A stretch of 17,415 bases of DNA from JAYEIA01 sp034659855 (lineage in GTDB: Bacteria > Bacteroidota > Bacteroidia > Bacteroidales > JAADGE01), in contig JAYEIA010000025.1 in NCBI GenBank assembly GCA_034659855.1, forward strand, positions 1-17,415, given 5' to 3'. Under the pieces are notes generated by a model. That model saw only the letters and a list, made by a program, of their open reading frames with translations, had not been told where the DNA came from and did not search any database. Of the stretch, positions 1 to 7,586 are shown one piece after another (positions within the stretch are counted from its first letter, which is position 1; every line of letters begins with the position of its first letter). The position numbers and the translations under genes were made by a program.

Positions 1-192
1 AATTTGTTCAGTTTTAATGTCTTTCCATTTGCCTATCGGTAATACTTGATTTTGACCATCGTAACCGGAAGCTCGTTGGTGCATCCAGTACATTATTGGG
101 TTTTTTTTGAATTGCTTTAAATCAATACCTGCAATTCTTACCCAAAATTTATTGGATGTCAAACTTTCATCTATGAGTACAAATCTTTCCAT
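1..192 (-). CDS. Mu gpI-like prohead protease/scaffold, N-terminal fragment
   Basis: The reading frame starts at ATG 192-190 and runs off the left edge, giving 64 residues. It begins MERFVLIDESLTSNKFWVRI and contains GIDLKQFKKNPIMYWMH and LPIGKWKDI. This start looks like the Mu I-type protease/scaffold proteins of Bacteroidota phages, in which a short beta-rich start leads to 'FxKNPxMxWxH' and 'LPIGxW'. In that family the N-terminal serine protease matures the prohead and the C-terminal part acts as scaffold; the catalytic residues lie outside this window. It is transcribed away from the terminase module, so capsid and tail genes are expected further left. The family call is from memory of the motif pattern, not from a search. 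Confidence 0.6.
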   Translation of the reverse strand, partial: MERFVLIDESLTSNKFWVRIAGIDLKQFKKNPIMYWMHQRASGYDGQNQVLPIGKWKDIKTEQI

Positions 193-302
193 TTCTGTTA
201 ATTTTTATGTAAAAAAACGGAGAGTACGGCATAAAACCAAAATAGTGTCTAAACCTTAGACACTTTTTCTCATTTCAGAATAAAAATTCAGTCATTTGGA
301 GC
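193..302. promoter_or_regulatory. Divergent late-region control with perfect palindrome
   Basis: This 110-bp gap separates the leftward protease gene from the rightward terminase module. At 244-264 lies a perfect inverted repeat: AGTGTCTAA, a 3-nt spacer (ACC), then TTAGACACT. Four T residues follow on the plus strand. On the minus strand the repeat is followed by a TATTTTG sequence close to the Bacteroidota -7 element (TAnnTTTG). The repeat could be an operator for a late activator, as Mor and C of Mu bind dyad sites at late promoters, or a terminator hairpin in the 5' leader. The head-to-head context favours an operator. No consensus promoter was found on the plus strand. Confidence 0.4.
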
Positions 303-557
303 ATGGAAAAATATGCAATCATAGATATTAAAAGAATCAGAGCTTGGTTTTTTGACAGAAAAGTAAAAAAACGAATTATACAAGCAAACAAATTAGCCAA
401 ACTTACAAAGTACAAATACTTGGTACTCATATATAAGGGTAAGCTGATAACAGTAAGAAAAGGTGATTTAAAACGTCTTATCAGATTCGGAAAGTTTAAA
501 AAAGGTACAACTATTCAGGATCTGGAAAGATCGGCACTATATATAACAACATCATAA
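303..557 (+). CDS. Small basic protein of unknown function, first gene of the head module
   Basis: This 84-aa protein has many Lys and Arg residues (for example DRKVKKRIIQANKLAKLTK) and a later beta-like stretch, YKYLVLIYKGKLITVRKGDLKRL. No known domain is recognised. It sits 3 bp before the small terminase gene and is probably co-transcribed with it; GGAG (297-300) lies only 2 nt before the ATG, too close to be a normal Shine-Dalgarno. Its place at the front of the packaging operon and its high positive charge suggest a nucleic-acid or packaging accessory, but that is inference only. Confidence 0.6.
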   Translation: MEKYAIIDIKRIRAWFFDRKVKKRIIQANKLAKLTKYKYLVLIYKGKLITVRKGDLKRLIRFGKFKKGTTIQDLERSALYITTS

Positions 558-560
558 GCA

Positions 561-1061
561 ATGGCAAAAGACAGAGAAAGAAAAACAGCAAGAATACTTT
601 ATACCGAGCAGGGCAAAACAGCCAAAGACATTGCTCCCATGGTAAAAGTATCGGAAAAAACCATTTCAACATGGGTTCAGAAGTATGGATGGAAAGCCAC
701 AAGAACAGCCAAAACAATAAGCCGTGATAATCGGATTAAAAATATTAAAAAAATTATTGACGGACTGGCTACTGATCGTATCGGACTTCAAAACGAACTT
801 AAAACTTCAGTAAAAAGCGGAGATGATAAAGAACGACGAGCAGATTTACAACAAGAAATTGCCCGGATAGATTCAGGTGTGGCAAATTGGAATAAAACCC
901 TTGAGAATGTTGATAAGTCAAGCCGTATAACTCTCAGTACATATCTTTATGTTATGGACAGAATATTTACTGCCATGCAATCAAGCAATGCCGAATTATA
1001 TATAAAAACAATTGCTTTTCAGGAACAACATATTAACGATATGGCAATAGAACTCGGATAA
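561..1061 (+). CDS. Terminase small subunit (Mu gp27 / DUF1804-like)
   Basis: This 166-aa protein has an N-terminal helix-turn-helix at about residues 8-45: ARILYTEQGKTAKDIAPMV followed by VSEKTISTWVQKYGW, ending in the Trp-rich recognition end typical of phage small terminases. The rest is helical and charged (residues 60-165), as expected for oligomerisation. In Mu-type phages this protein recognises the pac site and loads the large subunit. The gene ends one base before the start codon of the large subunit, so the two are translationally linked. The role is assigned from the HTH plus position; the DUF1804 match would need a profile search. Confidence 0.8.
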   Translation: MAKDRERKTARILYTEQGKTAKDIAPMVKVSEKTISTWVQKYGWKATRTAKTISRDNRIKNIKKIIDGLATDRIGLQNELKTSVKSGDDKERRADLQQEIARIDSGVANWNKTLENVDKSSRITLSTYLYVMDRIFTAMQSSNAELYIKTIAFQEQHINDMAIELG

Positions 1062-1062
1062 A

Positions 1063-2598
1063 ATGAAACAAGCAGATAAAAGGATTTTCCAACAGTACCT
1101 AAAAAAACTTGATTTTGTCAAGTCGGGAAACGCTGTGGATTATTCCGAAAGCATAGAACAAAAACAGCAACGTATTGAAAAAGCAAAAAAAGATTTTCGC
1201 TTCTTTGTTGAAACTTATTTGAGACATTATATTACAGATACCGAAACAAGGCAGATTATTCAATCTCCTGACTTTCATATCAAATTTGCAAAACGAGTAA
1301 AAAGAGACAAAAGGCTAAAGACAATCATGCGATGGGCTCGGGCTCATGCAAAATCTGTACTCGCTGATTTGTTTATTCCTCTTTGGCTGTGGATTAATGA
1401 TGATATTGGCTATATGGTTATTATTGCCAACAATGAAGATAAAGCCAAAATACTACTTTCGGATTTGCAGGCTGAATTTTCGGCCAATGAATTATTGAAA
1501 CATGACTTTGGAGAGCAAAATCAATACGGTTCCTGGGAAAAAGGATATTTTGTTACCAAAAGCGGATTTATAGCCAAAGCTGTTGGAATGGGACAGGATG
1601 TAAGAGGGTTGCGTATGAAAAGCCTTAGACCGGACTATATCGTAGCCGATGATTTGGAAGATAAAGACACCATCAAAAATCCGAAACGACAAGATGAAGT
1701 TGAATTGTGGTTGCGTACTTCAGTTATTCCTACCATGGACGGCAGACGTGCACGTTTTATTGTTGCCAACAATTTATTTGCACCAAGAATGATTCAAACG
1801 GTACTCGAAGAAAATACAGAGGGCTGGCATATAGACTTAATTAATGCTTACAACCCGACAACTTATGAACCGACTTGGAAAGAAAAATACACTCCCGAAT
1901 ATTGGCAAGAAATTGAAAGGGAAATCGGAACCGTATCAGCCAATGCAGAATATAACAACTCGCCACACATTGAAGGTAAAATATTTAAACAAGAACAAAT
2001 ACAATGGGGCAAACGTCCGAGAAGAAATCAGTTTAAAGTAATTACAGGACATTGGGATATTGCTTATGCCGGCAATGATACATCAGATTACAATGCTGTG
2101 AGGGTGTGGGGTTTGTATAAATATGATTTTTGGTATATAGACAGCTTTGTAAAGCAAACCAAAATGAGAGCTGCCGTAGAATGGATGTGCATGTATCAAA
2201 AAGGATTACCCAAAACAGTAAGAGTACATTGGCGTTTTGAATCTCAATTCTGGAATGATGAAGTAAGCCGAACAATTAAGGAAGCAGAAAAACGACACAA
2301 TGTATTTTTATATCTCGTAAAAACGGATACACCGAAAACAAGAAAGTACGATCGTATTATTAAGCTACAACCCTATTATCAAAACGGTCGCATATTTTAC
2401 GATAAAGACAAAAAAGCACATAAAGACACGCAAACCGGGCTGGAACAACTCTACGGTATTGAACCCGGATACAGAACACACGATGATGCCCCTGATGCCG
2501 ATGAGCAGGCAATTGGCTATTTGGAAACACACCTGAGAGCATCCGAAGGAAGTATAAGAACAGGAAAATATAAACGAAACAAAAAACGCAGAATATGA
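1063..2598 (+). CDS. Terminase large subunit (Mu gp28-like)
   Basis: This 511-aa packaging motor protein has an ATPase domain at about residues 40-300. The Walker A-like motif is RAHAKSV (93-99), a degenerate form without the usual GKT, and the Walker B region is DYIVADDLED (191-200), where the acidic residues follow a hydrophobic strand. The C-terminal RNase H-like nuclease starts near residue 326 (VITGHWDIAYAG, acidic D332), continues with RFESQFW (E393) and ends with DDAPDADEQA (474-483), giving the acidic triad that cleaves the concatemer or the flanking host DNA. The length is usual for the family. The stop codon overlaps the next start by 4 nt (ATGA). Confidence 0.93.
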   Translation: MKQADKRIFQQYLKKLDFVKSGNAVDYSESIEQKQQRIEKAKKDFRFFVETYLRHYITDTETRQIIQSPDFHIKFAKRVKRDKRLKTIMRWARAHAKSVLADLFIPLWLWINDDIGYMVIIANNEDKAKILLSDLQAEFSANELLKHDFGEQNQYGSWEKGYFVTKSGFIAKAVGMGQDVRGLRMKSLRPDYIVADDLEDKDTIKNPKRQDEVELWLRTSVIPTMDGRRARFIVANNLFAPRMIQTVLEENTEGWHIDLINAYNPTTYEPTWKEKYTPEYWQEIEREIGTVSANAEYNNSPHIEGKIFKQEQIQWGKRPRRNQFKVITGHWDIAYAGNDTSDYNAVRVWGLYKYDFWYIDSFVKQTKMRAAVEWMCMYQKGLPKTVRVHWRFESQFWNDEVSRTIKEAEKRHNVFLYLVKTDTPKTRKYDRIIKLQPYYQNGRIFYDKDKKAHKDTQTGLEQLYGIEPGYRTHDDAPDADEQAIGYLETHLRASEGSIRTGKYKRNKKRRI

Positions 2599-3017
2599 TT
2601 TTTTTAACACAAACAGATATACACAAACGCATACCGTCAGGGATATTAACTCAGATTACAAATAACAATCCGGAGTTTCTTGATGATGCAGAAAATAATG
2701 CAATAGGACTTGTAATAGACCAACTCTCGGGCATGTACGATATTGCAGGAGAGTTAGACAAAACAGGATATGACCGTCATGCAGCACTCACACTTTGGTT
2801 GCTTTCTTTGGCTTGCTATTATATTTATTCGGCTGTACCCGATAATGAAGTGCCGGAGCGTATTATAAAAGATTACAACGATGCCCGACATGATTTGCAA
2901 CAAGTGGCAGCCGGCAGAGTTCCGACAACTCTCAGTCCGGAACTCAACGAAGATGAAACCACAAAACGAGTTACTCGTTACGGATTCGGAAAAAAACGAT
3001 CCCATGAAATTTTATAA
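2595..3017 (+). CDS. Mu gp36-like protein (DUF1320), head completion candidate
   Basis: This 140-aa protein begins MIFLTQTDIHKRIPSGILTQ. A helical middle (residues 35-85, QLSGMYDIAG ... AALTLWLLSLACYYIYSA) leads to a motif around PERIIKDYNDARHDLQQVAAGR. This is the pattern of the DUF1320/gp36 family, which are small head-tail connector-type proteins. In Mu the equivalent lies after the major head gene; here it lies between terminase and portal. The start ATG overlaps the terminase stop (ATGA). The last 20 residues are basic. The family assignment is moderately sure; the exact structural role is not proven. Confidence 0.7.
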   Translation: MIFLTQTDIHKRIPSGILTQITNNNPEFLDDAENNAIGLVIDQLSGMYDIAGELDKTGYDRHAALTLWLLSLACYYIYSAVPDNEVPERIIKDYNDARHDLQQVAAGRVPTTLSPELNEDETTKRVTRYGFGKKRSHEIL

Positions 3018-3076
3018 TCAAATTATAAAGGGTTTTAAAAAAAAATGAAAAGACATTAACATAATAATTACAAACC

Positions 3077-4189
3077 ATGAATATAATTAGCCGAATAAAA
3101 GAAGTATTATTTGCCGACAACTTACAAAAACCGACTGCAAAAAAGCGATTTACTCCGCAAATTTCACGCCCTCAACCTTACCGGGTTGATGTGGATTTAG
3201 CAAAACTCAAAGAAGCGGTGAGCATGGCTAAAAATCCCGACAGCCCCAACCGGTATCTTCTTTATACTCTCTATGATGAAATACTACAAGACAGTCATTT
3301 GGCTGCTCAAATACGAACAGCAAAACTGACCGTAACAAAATCGGAATTTGAATTACAAAAAAAAGGAAAGCCCGATGAGACAGCCTCCGAATTATTAAAA
3401 GTCCCTTGGTTTGATGATTTTATTTCTTATACTTTAGACTCTGAGTTTTTCGGACATTCTTTAATCGAATTCGGCTTACTTAACGAGGATAAGCAATTTG
3501 AACAGGTCAATCTTATTCCTCGCCGAAATGTAAAACAAGAAAAAGGTTTGGTAGTTCCTGACCCGACAGAAGATGACGGTATTATTTACCGTGATAATCT
3601 CACCGAATGGTTTTTGATTGAAACCGGAGGCAGATATGATTTAGGATTATTAGAACAGGCCACTCGTGAAGTTTTAATAAAAAATTATGCACGTTCAGAT
3701 TGGTCGCAGGCAAGTGAAAAATACGGAATGCCTTTGCTTAAAATCAAAACAAGTACTCAAGACCCTAAAGAAGTTGACCGAGTAGAAGCTATGGCTCAAG
3801 ACTTTGCTCAAAACGGTTATGTAATTATCAATAATGAAGACGATGTTGAAATAACTCAAATTAAAGAAACTGATTTTTATAAGATATATCTTGAAAATAT
3901 TTCGCATTCCAACGAAAACATAAGCAAACTCATCAACGGACAAACAGGAACATCGGATGAGAAATCTTATGTAGGAAGTGCCAACGTGCATGAACGAATT
4001 TTGAATGATTATACTTTTAGTCGAATGCGTAAGCTACAGTATATTATTAATCATCAATTGTTGCCGTTTCTTATTCATTACGGCTACCCTTTGAAAGATT
4101 ATACTTTTGTTTTTCCGGAGCTCACAAAAGTAGAGACCGGAAACAATAAACCCCAAAAACTGAGCCTTTCGGATACAGATTTTTCGTAA
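3077..4189 (+). CDS. Portal protein (Mu gp29 / DUF935-like)
   Basis: This 370-aa protein matches the DUF935 portal pattern: YLLYTLYDEILQDSHLAAQI (60-79) near the N-terminus, the crown/wing region EFFGHSLIEFGL (123-134), WSQASEKYGMPLLKIKT (209-225) and the characteristic SKLINGQTGTSDE (283-295). It forms the dodecameric ring through which DNA enters and leaves the head. It is somewhat shorter than many DUF935 proteins and ends SDTDFS. The stop lies directly before a strong GC-rich hairpin that precedes the MuF gene. The 59-bp gap before its start holds an A-rich leader but no clear ribosome-binding site. Confidence 0.88.
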   Translation: MNIISRIKEVLFADNLQKPTAKKRFTPQISRPQPYRVDVDLAKLKEAVSMAKNPDSPNRYLLYTLYDEILQDSHLAAQIRTAKLTVTKSEFELQKKGKPDETASELLKVPWFDDFISYTLDSEFFGHSLIEFGLLNEDKQFEQVNLIPRRNVKQEKGLVVPDPTEDDGIIYRDNLTEWFLIETGGRYDLGLLEQATREVLIKNYARSDWSQASEKYGMPLLKIKTSTQDPKEVDRVEAMAQDFAQNGYVIINNEDDVEITQIKETDFYKIYLENISHSNENISKLINGQTGTSDEKSYVGSANVHERILNDYTFSRMRKLQYIINHQLLPFLIHYGYPLKDYTFVFPELTKVETGNNKPQKLSLSDTDFS

Positions 4190-4190
4190 A

Positions 4191-4223
4191 CGCCCCGAAC
4201 TCCGAACAGGAGGTTTCGGGGCG
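4191..4223 (+). promoter_or_regulatory. Hairpin that buries the Shine-Dalgarno of the MuF gene
   Basis: The outer stem is CGCCCCGAA (4191-4199) with TTCGGGGCG (4215-4223), 9 perfect pairs. An inner stem pairs CTCC (4200-4203) with GGAG (4209-4212) around a GAACA loop. The GGAGG of 4209-4213 is the only good Shine-Dalgarno in the neighbourhood, and it is paired inside the stem. The MuF start (TTG, 4227) follows 3 nt after the hairpin. No U-run follows, so this is not a standard terminator. Translational control, or coupling to ribosomes finishing the portal gene (stop 4187-4189), is inferred. Confidence 0.6.
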
Positions 4224-4226
4224 GCA

Positions 4227-5351
4227 TTGTCGGCTTATTATCAACCCAAGGGCTGTCCGGTTCACGGCACAGTCAATTTGTCGGATGACGATGTAAAATT
4301 GCCGAAGCTCGGTATTGACAGCGAAAAATATAAGGCTATTGCCGAAAAGATAACCGACAAAACTGTGATACAGCCCGAACTGTTTACCCATACAAACAAT
4401 ATTCTCGGAAGTGGTATTGATAAAGTTTACGGTACACCCAAATATGATGCACCGGAATATATGAGAGTGCAGCAGATGAAACGCAATTTGGCAAAGTTCA
4501 GCGGCTATAAAAGTGCTTGGCAAACTTCGCATCTGCGAAAAGCAAAAAAAGAAAACTATGCCGCAATAAACAACAGCTACAATACAAATTATTTGCGTAC
4601 TGAATATGTGCATACCGTAAGATCGGTTCGAACGGCAAAAAAATGGCAAGGCTACCAAGCCGATAAAGATTTATATCCGTATTTAGAATATATGCCGAGC
4701 GTATCGGCTGAACCGAGGAGTGAACATAAAAAACTCTACGGTGTAATAAAACCGGTTGATGATGTTTTTTGGGATACTTGGATGCCGCCGGCTGATTGGG
4801 GTTGTAAATGTTCGGTTGCTCAACGCCGTAAAAATGACCACGCCACAGAGCCGCCCTCTGATATTAAATTACCTCCAAAAACCATGAGAAACAATCCGGG
4901 CAAATCGGGTGAGATTATTACTGATAGGCATCCTATGATTGCGAAACTGAGTAAGGCTGATGCCGATAAAATAGACAAAGAATATCAATATTTAGAAAGA
5001 AAGTCAATACGTAATAAAGTTATTGCTTTGTCTAAAGCCTTTGTCGGGAAAAAATATAAAGCTGAAAACGCAGAAATTTTAATAACACAGACGGGATTAA
5101 AAAAGGCAATCAATCAACCACACAATAATTACTTGTTAAAAACAGAATTAATAAAACAATTGCCTGCCTTGCTAAAAGATGCCCAATACATAAAAAAAAT
5201 AAATCCTAACAAAGGAAGAATGTCAACGCTTAGGTTTACACACATATACAAAATTAAAAATATAAAAGAAGATAGCTATTTAATCGTATGGGAATACAGA
5301 AGCGGAGAGTTTACATTCCATTCAATTACGGATAAAATAAAAGAGCAATAA
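4227..5351 (+). CDS. MuF head morphogenesis protein with candidate C-terminal nuclease domain
   Basis: This 374-aa protein starts with TTG; no ATG lies upstream in frame before the hairpin, although the frame itself stays open into the end of the portal gene. Residues 1-230 resemble Phage_Mu_F: SGYKSAWQTSHLR, EYVHTVRSVRTAKKW (126-140), RSEHKKLYG (164-172) and MPPADWGCKCSV (186-197) with the conserved Cys pair. The domain accompanies portals and a few copies enter the head. Residues about 255-374 form a separate unit: ILITQTGLKKAI, KTELIKQLPALLKDAQYIKK, FTHIYKIKNIKEDSYLIVWE, FTFHSITDK. This alternation resembles the BECR (barnase-EndoU-ColE5/D-RelE) nuclease-like domains often fused to MuF. 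The MuF part is secure; the nuclease part is inference. Confidence 0.8.
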   Translation: MSAYYQPKGCPVHGTVNLSDDDVKLPKLGIDSEKYKAIAEKITDKTVIQPELFTHTNNILGSGIDKVYGTPKYDAPEYMRVQQMKRNLAKFSGYKSAWQTSHLRKAKKENYAAINNSYNTNYLRTEYVHTVRSVRTAKKWQGYQADKDLYPYLEYMPSVSAEPRSEHKKLYGVIKPVDDVFWDTWMPPADWGCKCSVAQRRKNDHATEPPSDIKLPPKTMRNNPGKSGEIITDRHPMIAKLSKADADKIDKEYQYLERKSIRNKVIALSKAFVGKKYKAENAEILITQTGLKKAINQPHNNYLLKTELIKQLPALLKDAQYIKKINPNKGRMSTLRFTHIYKIKNIKEDSYLIVWEYRSGEFTFHSITDKIKEQ

Positions 5352-5393
5352 GGGTGAAGACATTGGGAACAGCCCAAGCTTTTCTTATTACTC
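5343..5393 (+). promoter_or_regulatory. Nested hairpin after the MuF gene, possible weak terminator
   Basis: The outer arms GAGCAATAAG (5343-5352) and CTTATTACTC (5384-5393) pair with one mismatch. An inner stem TTGGG (5363-5367) with CCCAA (5373-5377) has an AACAG loop and is followed by GCTTTTCTT. The structure covers the MuF stop codon and most of the 81-bp gap before the gpG gene. It could attenuate transcription or protect the mRNA end. No other signal is seen in the gap. Confidence 0.35.
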
Positions 5394-5432
5394 TCAATGC
5401 AAAGATACAACAAATAATTCAAACAAAAACAA

Positions 5433-6026
5433 ATGTTACGCATAAAAATTGATACAAGGCAATTTACACAGCATATTAAAGCCGTTGAAAAGCGGTTGCA
5501 AAGCTATATAAATAAGGATGCACCTCGTATTATCGGTATTGAAGCGGTGAACTTTTTTAAAGAGAATTTCGACCGTCAAGGGTTCCTTGACAAATCATTG
5601 AAAAAATGGAAACCGGCAAAAAGAACAAACAGCCAAAGTAAATGGTACGGTTTCAGTTACCGAGCCACAACAAGAACTCCGGACAATCATCCTCGCCGAG
5701 CAGGAACAAAACGAAAATACAAAGCCCGAAAAGAAAACCCGATTACAAATTACAGCCCGGCAGCAACAAAACGCAAAACACTAATAGGAGACACCGGCGA
5801 CCTGAAAGAAAGCATTGATTACAAACCGGGCAAAAGGAGAGTTATAATTAAAAGTGATTTAGATTATGCCAAAGTGCAAAATGAGGGCGGCATGATTTCA
5901 GTTTTCGGCAAAAAAACGGTTAAACTGCCACAACGTAAATTTATGGGAGAAAGTAAAACGCTTAATGACCTCATCAAAAAAGAACTTGACAGAGATATTA
6001 TTAACATTCTAAAAAATAAAAAATGA
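5433..6026 (+). CDS. Virion morphogenesis protein (Mu gpG-like)
   Basis: This 197-aa protein of the Phage virion morphogenesis family (PF05069 type) contains NFFKENFDRQGF (40-51), followed by W59, LIGDTGDLKESI (117-128), SDLDYAKVQNEGG (141-153) and LPQRKFMGES (165-174). These are the family's hallmarks in the right order. Members act in head-tail joining or tail assembly, as the Mu G gene product does. A Lys/Arg/Thr-rich stretch at about 60-115 lengthens the protein between the first and second motifs. The stop overlaps the next start by 4 nt (ATGA). Confidence 0.88.
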   Translation: MLRIKIDTRQFTQHIKAVEKRLQSYINKDAPRIIGIEAVNFFKENFDRQGFLDKSLKKWKPAKRTNSQSKWYGFSYRATTRTPDNHPRRAGTKRKYKARKENPITNYSPAATKRKTLIGDTGDLKESIDYKPGKRRVIIKSDLDYAKVQNEGGMISVFGKKTVKLPQRKFMGESKTLNDLIKKELDRDIINILKNKK

Positions 6027-6514
6027 AACTTACAGCTATTTATAATCATATTAAAACACTATTGCAAGACATAGAAGATCTGAAATTAATAACATGGTAC
6101 AACGGACAGAACGCCGACAATATTCTGCATACCGTTCCGGCGGCTTTTATTGAGTTTCCGAATACACAAAATACTCAAACTCAAGGAGGAGGACGTGCTC
6201 AGCAATTTGAACTGACCATACGAATAAATCTTGTAAGCAAATTACTTACTCTAAACGACGGCAGTATAAATACCGAGATTATGGAAGTACACGAAGAACT
6301 TGCAATGAAAATATATGAAGCCCTGCAACAAGCTCACAAAGAACTTGATGCAGGAGGTATTGGTTTTAACCAAATGGTAAGAACTGATTTTGAACTGAAT
6401 ATGTCGCAACCGGGAACGGCAATGACAACACAAAATTTTAAATGCTTGGTATATCAAGCCGCCCGAAGCTCACAAAGTGAAGTAACAGCAAGCCCGAATA
6501 TTAACATGCAATAA
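6023..6514 (+). CDS. Mu gp37-like / tail-terminator-like protein
   Basis: This 163-aa protein begins MKLTAIYNHIKTLLQDIEDL, followed by PAAFIEFPNT, FELTIRINLVSK, and a helix EVHEELAMKIYEALQQAH, then MVRTDFELNMSQPGTAMTTQ and FKCLVYQAA. A leading helix, central strands and a helix that packs on the sheet match the fold of tail terminator/minor tail proteins of the gp37 (DUF1834) kind. It overlaps gpG by 4 nt and probably works at the head-tail junction. The family call is from secondary-structure pattern and position, so it is tentative. Confidence 0.5.
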   Translation: MKLTAIYNHIKTLLQDIEDLKLITWYNGQNADNILHTVPAAFIEFPNTQNTQTQGGGRAQQFELTIRINLVSKLLTLNDGSINTEIMEVHEELAMKIYEALQQAHKELDAGGIGFNQMVRTDFELNMSQPGTAMTTQNFKCLVYQAARSSQSEVTASPNINMQ

Positions 6515-6547
6515 ACCATAAAATTATAAACTATAAATTATTAAGTT

Positions 6548-7153
6548 ATGAACACACAATTTTTAGAAAGTTTTTTTGAAAACCCTACAACACTGAGTGC
6601 TGTTGTTGTAGTTGTATTTATATTGTCGCAGGTAGCTATAGTATGGTTACAAAACCGTAAATACAATAAGGACAGGAAACGCAACGACAAAACAGCCGAC
6701 AAAACAATATCATCCTTTGAGGGCTTGAGCGACAAAATACAATCACTAATAGATAAAGACAGTAATCATTTAACTCTCTCGGGAGTAGAAACAATTATAA
6801 CAACGGTGATGAAAAGCTCGGAGGCTAAAATAATAAGAGAAGTAAGACGGATATTTTTTCACAACCACAGGGAGCAGGCTCACAGAAAAACAATAATAAG
6901 GCGGAGTTTCGGAAGCCTTACACGTTCAATTTATGAAAATGACATAAACGAACTGCATAATTTTTATTACAAAAATAAAAGACTGAGTGAATTTGTGATA
7001 CAAATTGACACCTTTGATTTTTTTGAAACTGTATTGAATTTGATTTTTACAGTAAACCACTCCGAAAGCGATATGCAAGATGTAATTTACAGTATTGAAA
7101 CTTATTTTGACAGTTACATTATTCAGGCTAAGCAATACTATGGCAGGCTGTAA
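6548..7153 (+). CDS. Single-TM protein of unknown function at the end of the head module
   Basis: This 201-aa protein has a hydrophobic segment at about residues 15-35 (TTLSAVVVVVFILSQVAIVW) followed by positive residues (NRKYNKDRKRN), which predicts one membrane anchor with the rest in the cytoplasm. The soluble part is charged and helical, with aromatic-rich stretches (FYYKNKRLSEFVIQIDTFDF). No lytic motif or known domain is seen. It is the last gene before the terminator and may be a lysis accessory, an exclusion protein or a moron. A function cannot be assigned. Confidence 0.65.
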   Translation: MNTQFLESFFENPTTLSAVVVVVFILSQVAIVWLQNRKYNKDRKRNDKTADKTISSFEGLSDKIQSLIDKDSNHLTLSGVETIITTVMKSSEAKIIREVRRIFFHNHREQAHRKTIIRRSFGSLTRSIYENDINELHNFYYKNKRLSEFVIQIDTFDFFETVLNLIFTVNHSESDMQDVIYSIETYFDSYIIQAKQYYGRL

Positions 7154-7159
7154 AAGAAA

Positions 7160-7191
7160 ACCCCCGACAGAATTTAAAAGCTGTCGGGGGT
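7160..7191. terminator. Strong hairpin terminator between converging operons
   Basis: A perfect 11-bp stem, ACCCCCGACAG (7160-7170) with CTGTCGGGGGT (7181-7191), has a 10-nt loop. On the minus strand it is followed by TTTCTTTTA, so it is best read as an intrinsic terminator of the leftward early transcript. It also lies only 6 nt beyond the stop of the rightward head module and may stop that transcript too, though no U-run follows on that strand. Confidence 0.85.
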
Positions 7192-7229
7192 AAAATAGAA
7201 AATAACAAACCGCCTAAAACTCAAAACAA

Positions 7230-7490
7230 TTAAGAAGATAAATCAATATTTACTCTATCTTCAATAAACTCATGTAATTGTCTCCTTTGGTTCAATCTTA
7301 ACCGTCCGGTTTTAGTATATTTCGGAGCAGTTAATAAAAGCTCCATTTTTTTTATATCAAGCAAATCATCTATGAGAGATAATTGTTTCAATGTCGCATC
7401 TTTGTCGTTTGTGTCGTACTGAATAGTTTTGGCAAGAAGCGGTAACTCACTATTTGAAATATTTCGATGTCCTAATACATTTTTTTTCAT
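7230..7490 (-). CDS. Unknown small protein, last gene of the leftward operon
   Basis: This 86-aa soluble, charged protein has a helical middle (DATLKQLSLIDDLLDIKKMEL) and a basic tail (TGRLRLNQRRQLHEFIED). There is no recognisable domain and no signal peptide. It is the last leftward gene before the terminator. Its leader (TTTAAACAATG) resembles that of the 112-aa gene, hinting at a shared initiation context. A late regulator could sit here in a Mu-like map, but no HTH is seen. Confidence 0.55.
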   Translation of the reverse strand: MKKNVLGHRNISNSELPLLAKTIQYDTNDKDATLKQLSLIDDLLDIKKMELLLTAPKYTKTGRLRLNQRRQLHEFIEDRVNIDLSS

Positions 7491-7586
7491 TGTTTAAATT
7501 ATTTGAAATTGTTATTTTTGTAATATTCACTAAAAAATATAACTATGGCACGCCGATTATTAACTGCTGCAATGGCTGACAAATTG

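Noticed and set aside
2360..2632. Minus-strand frames over the end of the large terminase gene
   Set aside because: Shadow frames with Phe/Cys-rich sequence, no context, and full overlap with terminase.
4122..4658. 178-aa minus-strand frame over the portal/MuF junction
   Set aside because: Cys/Phe-rich composition and complete overlap with two well-supported genes; a shadow frame.
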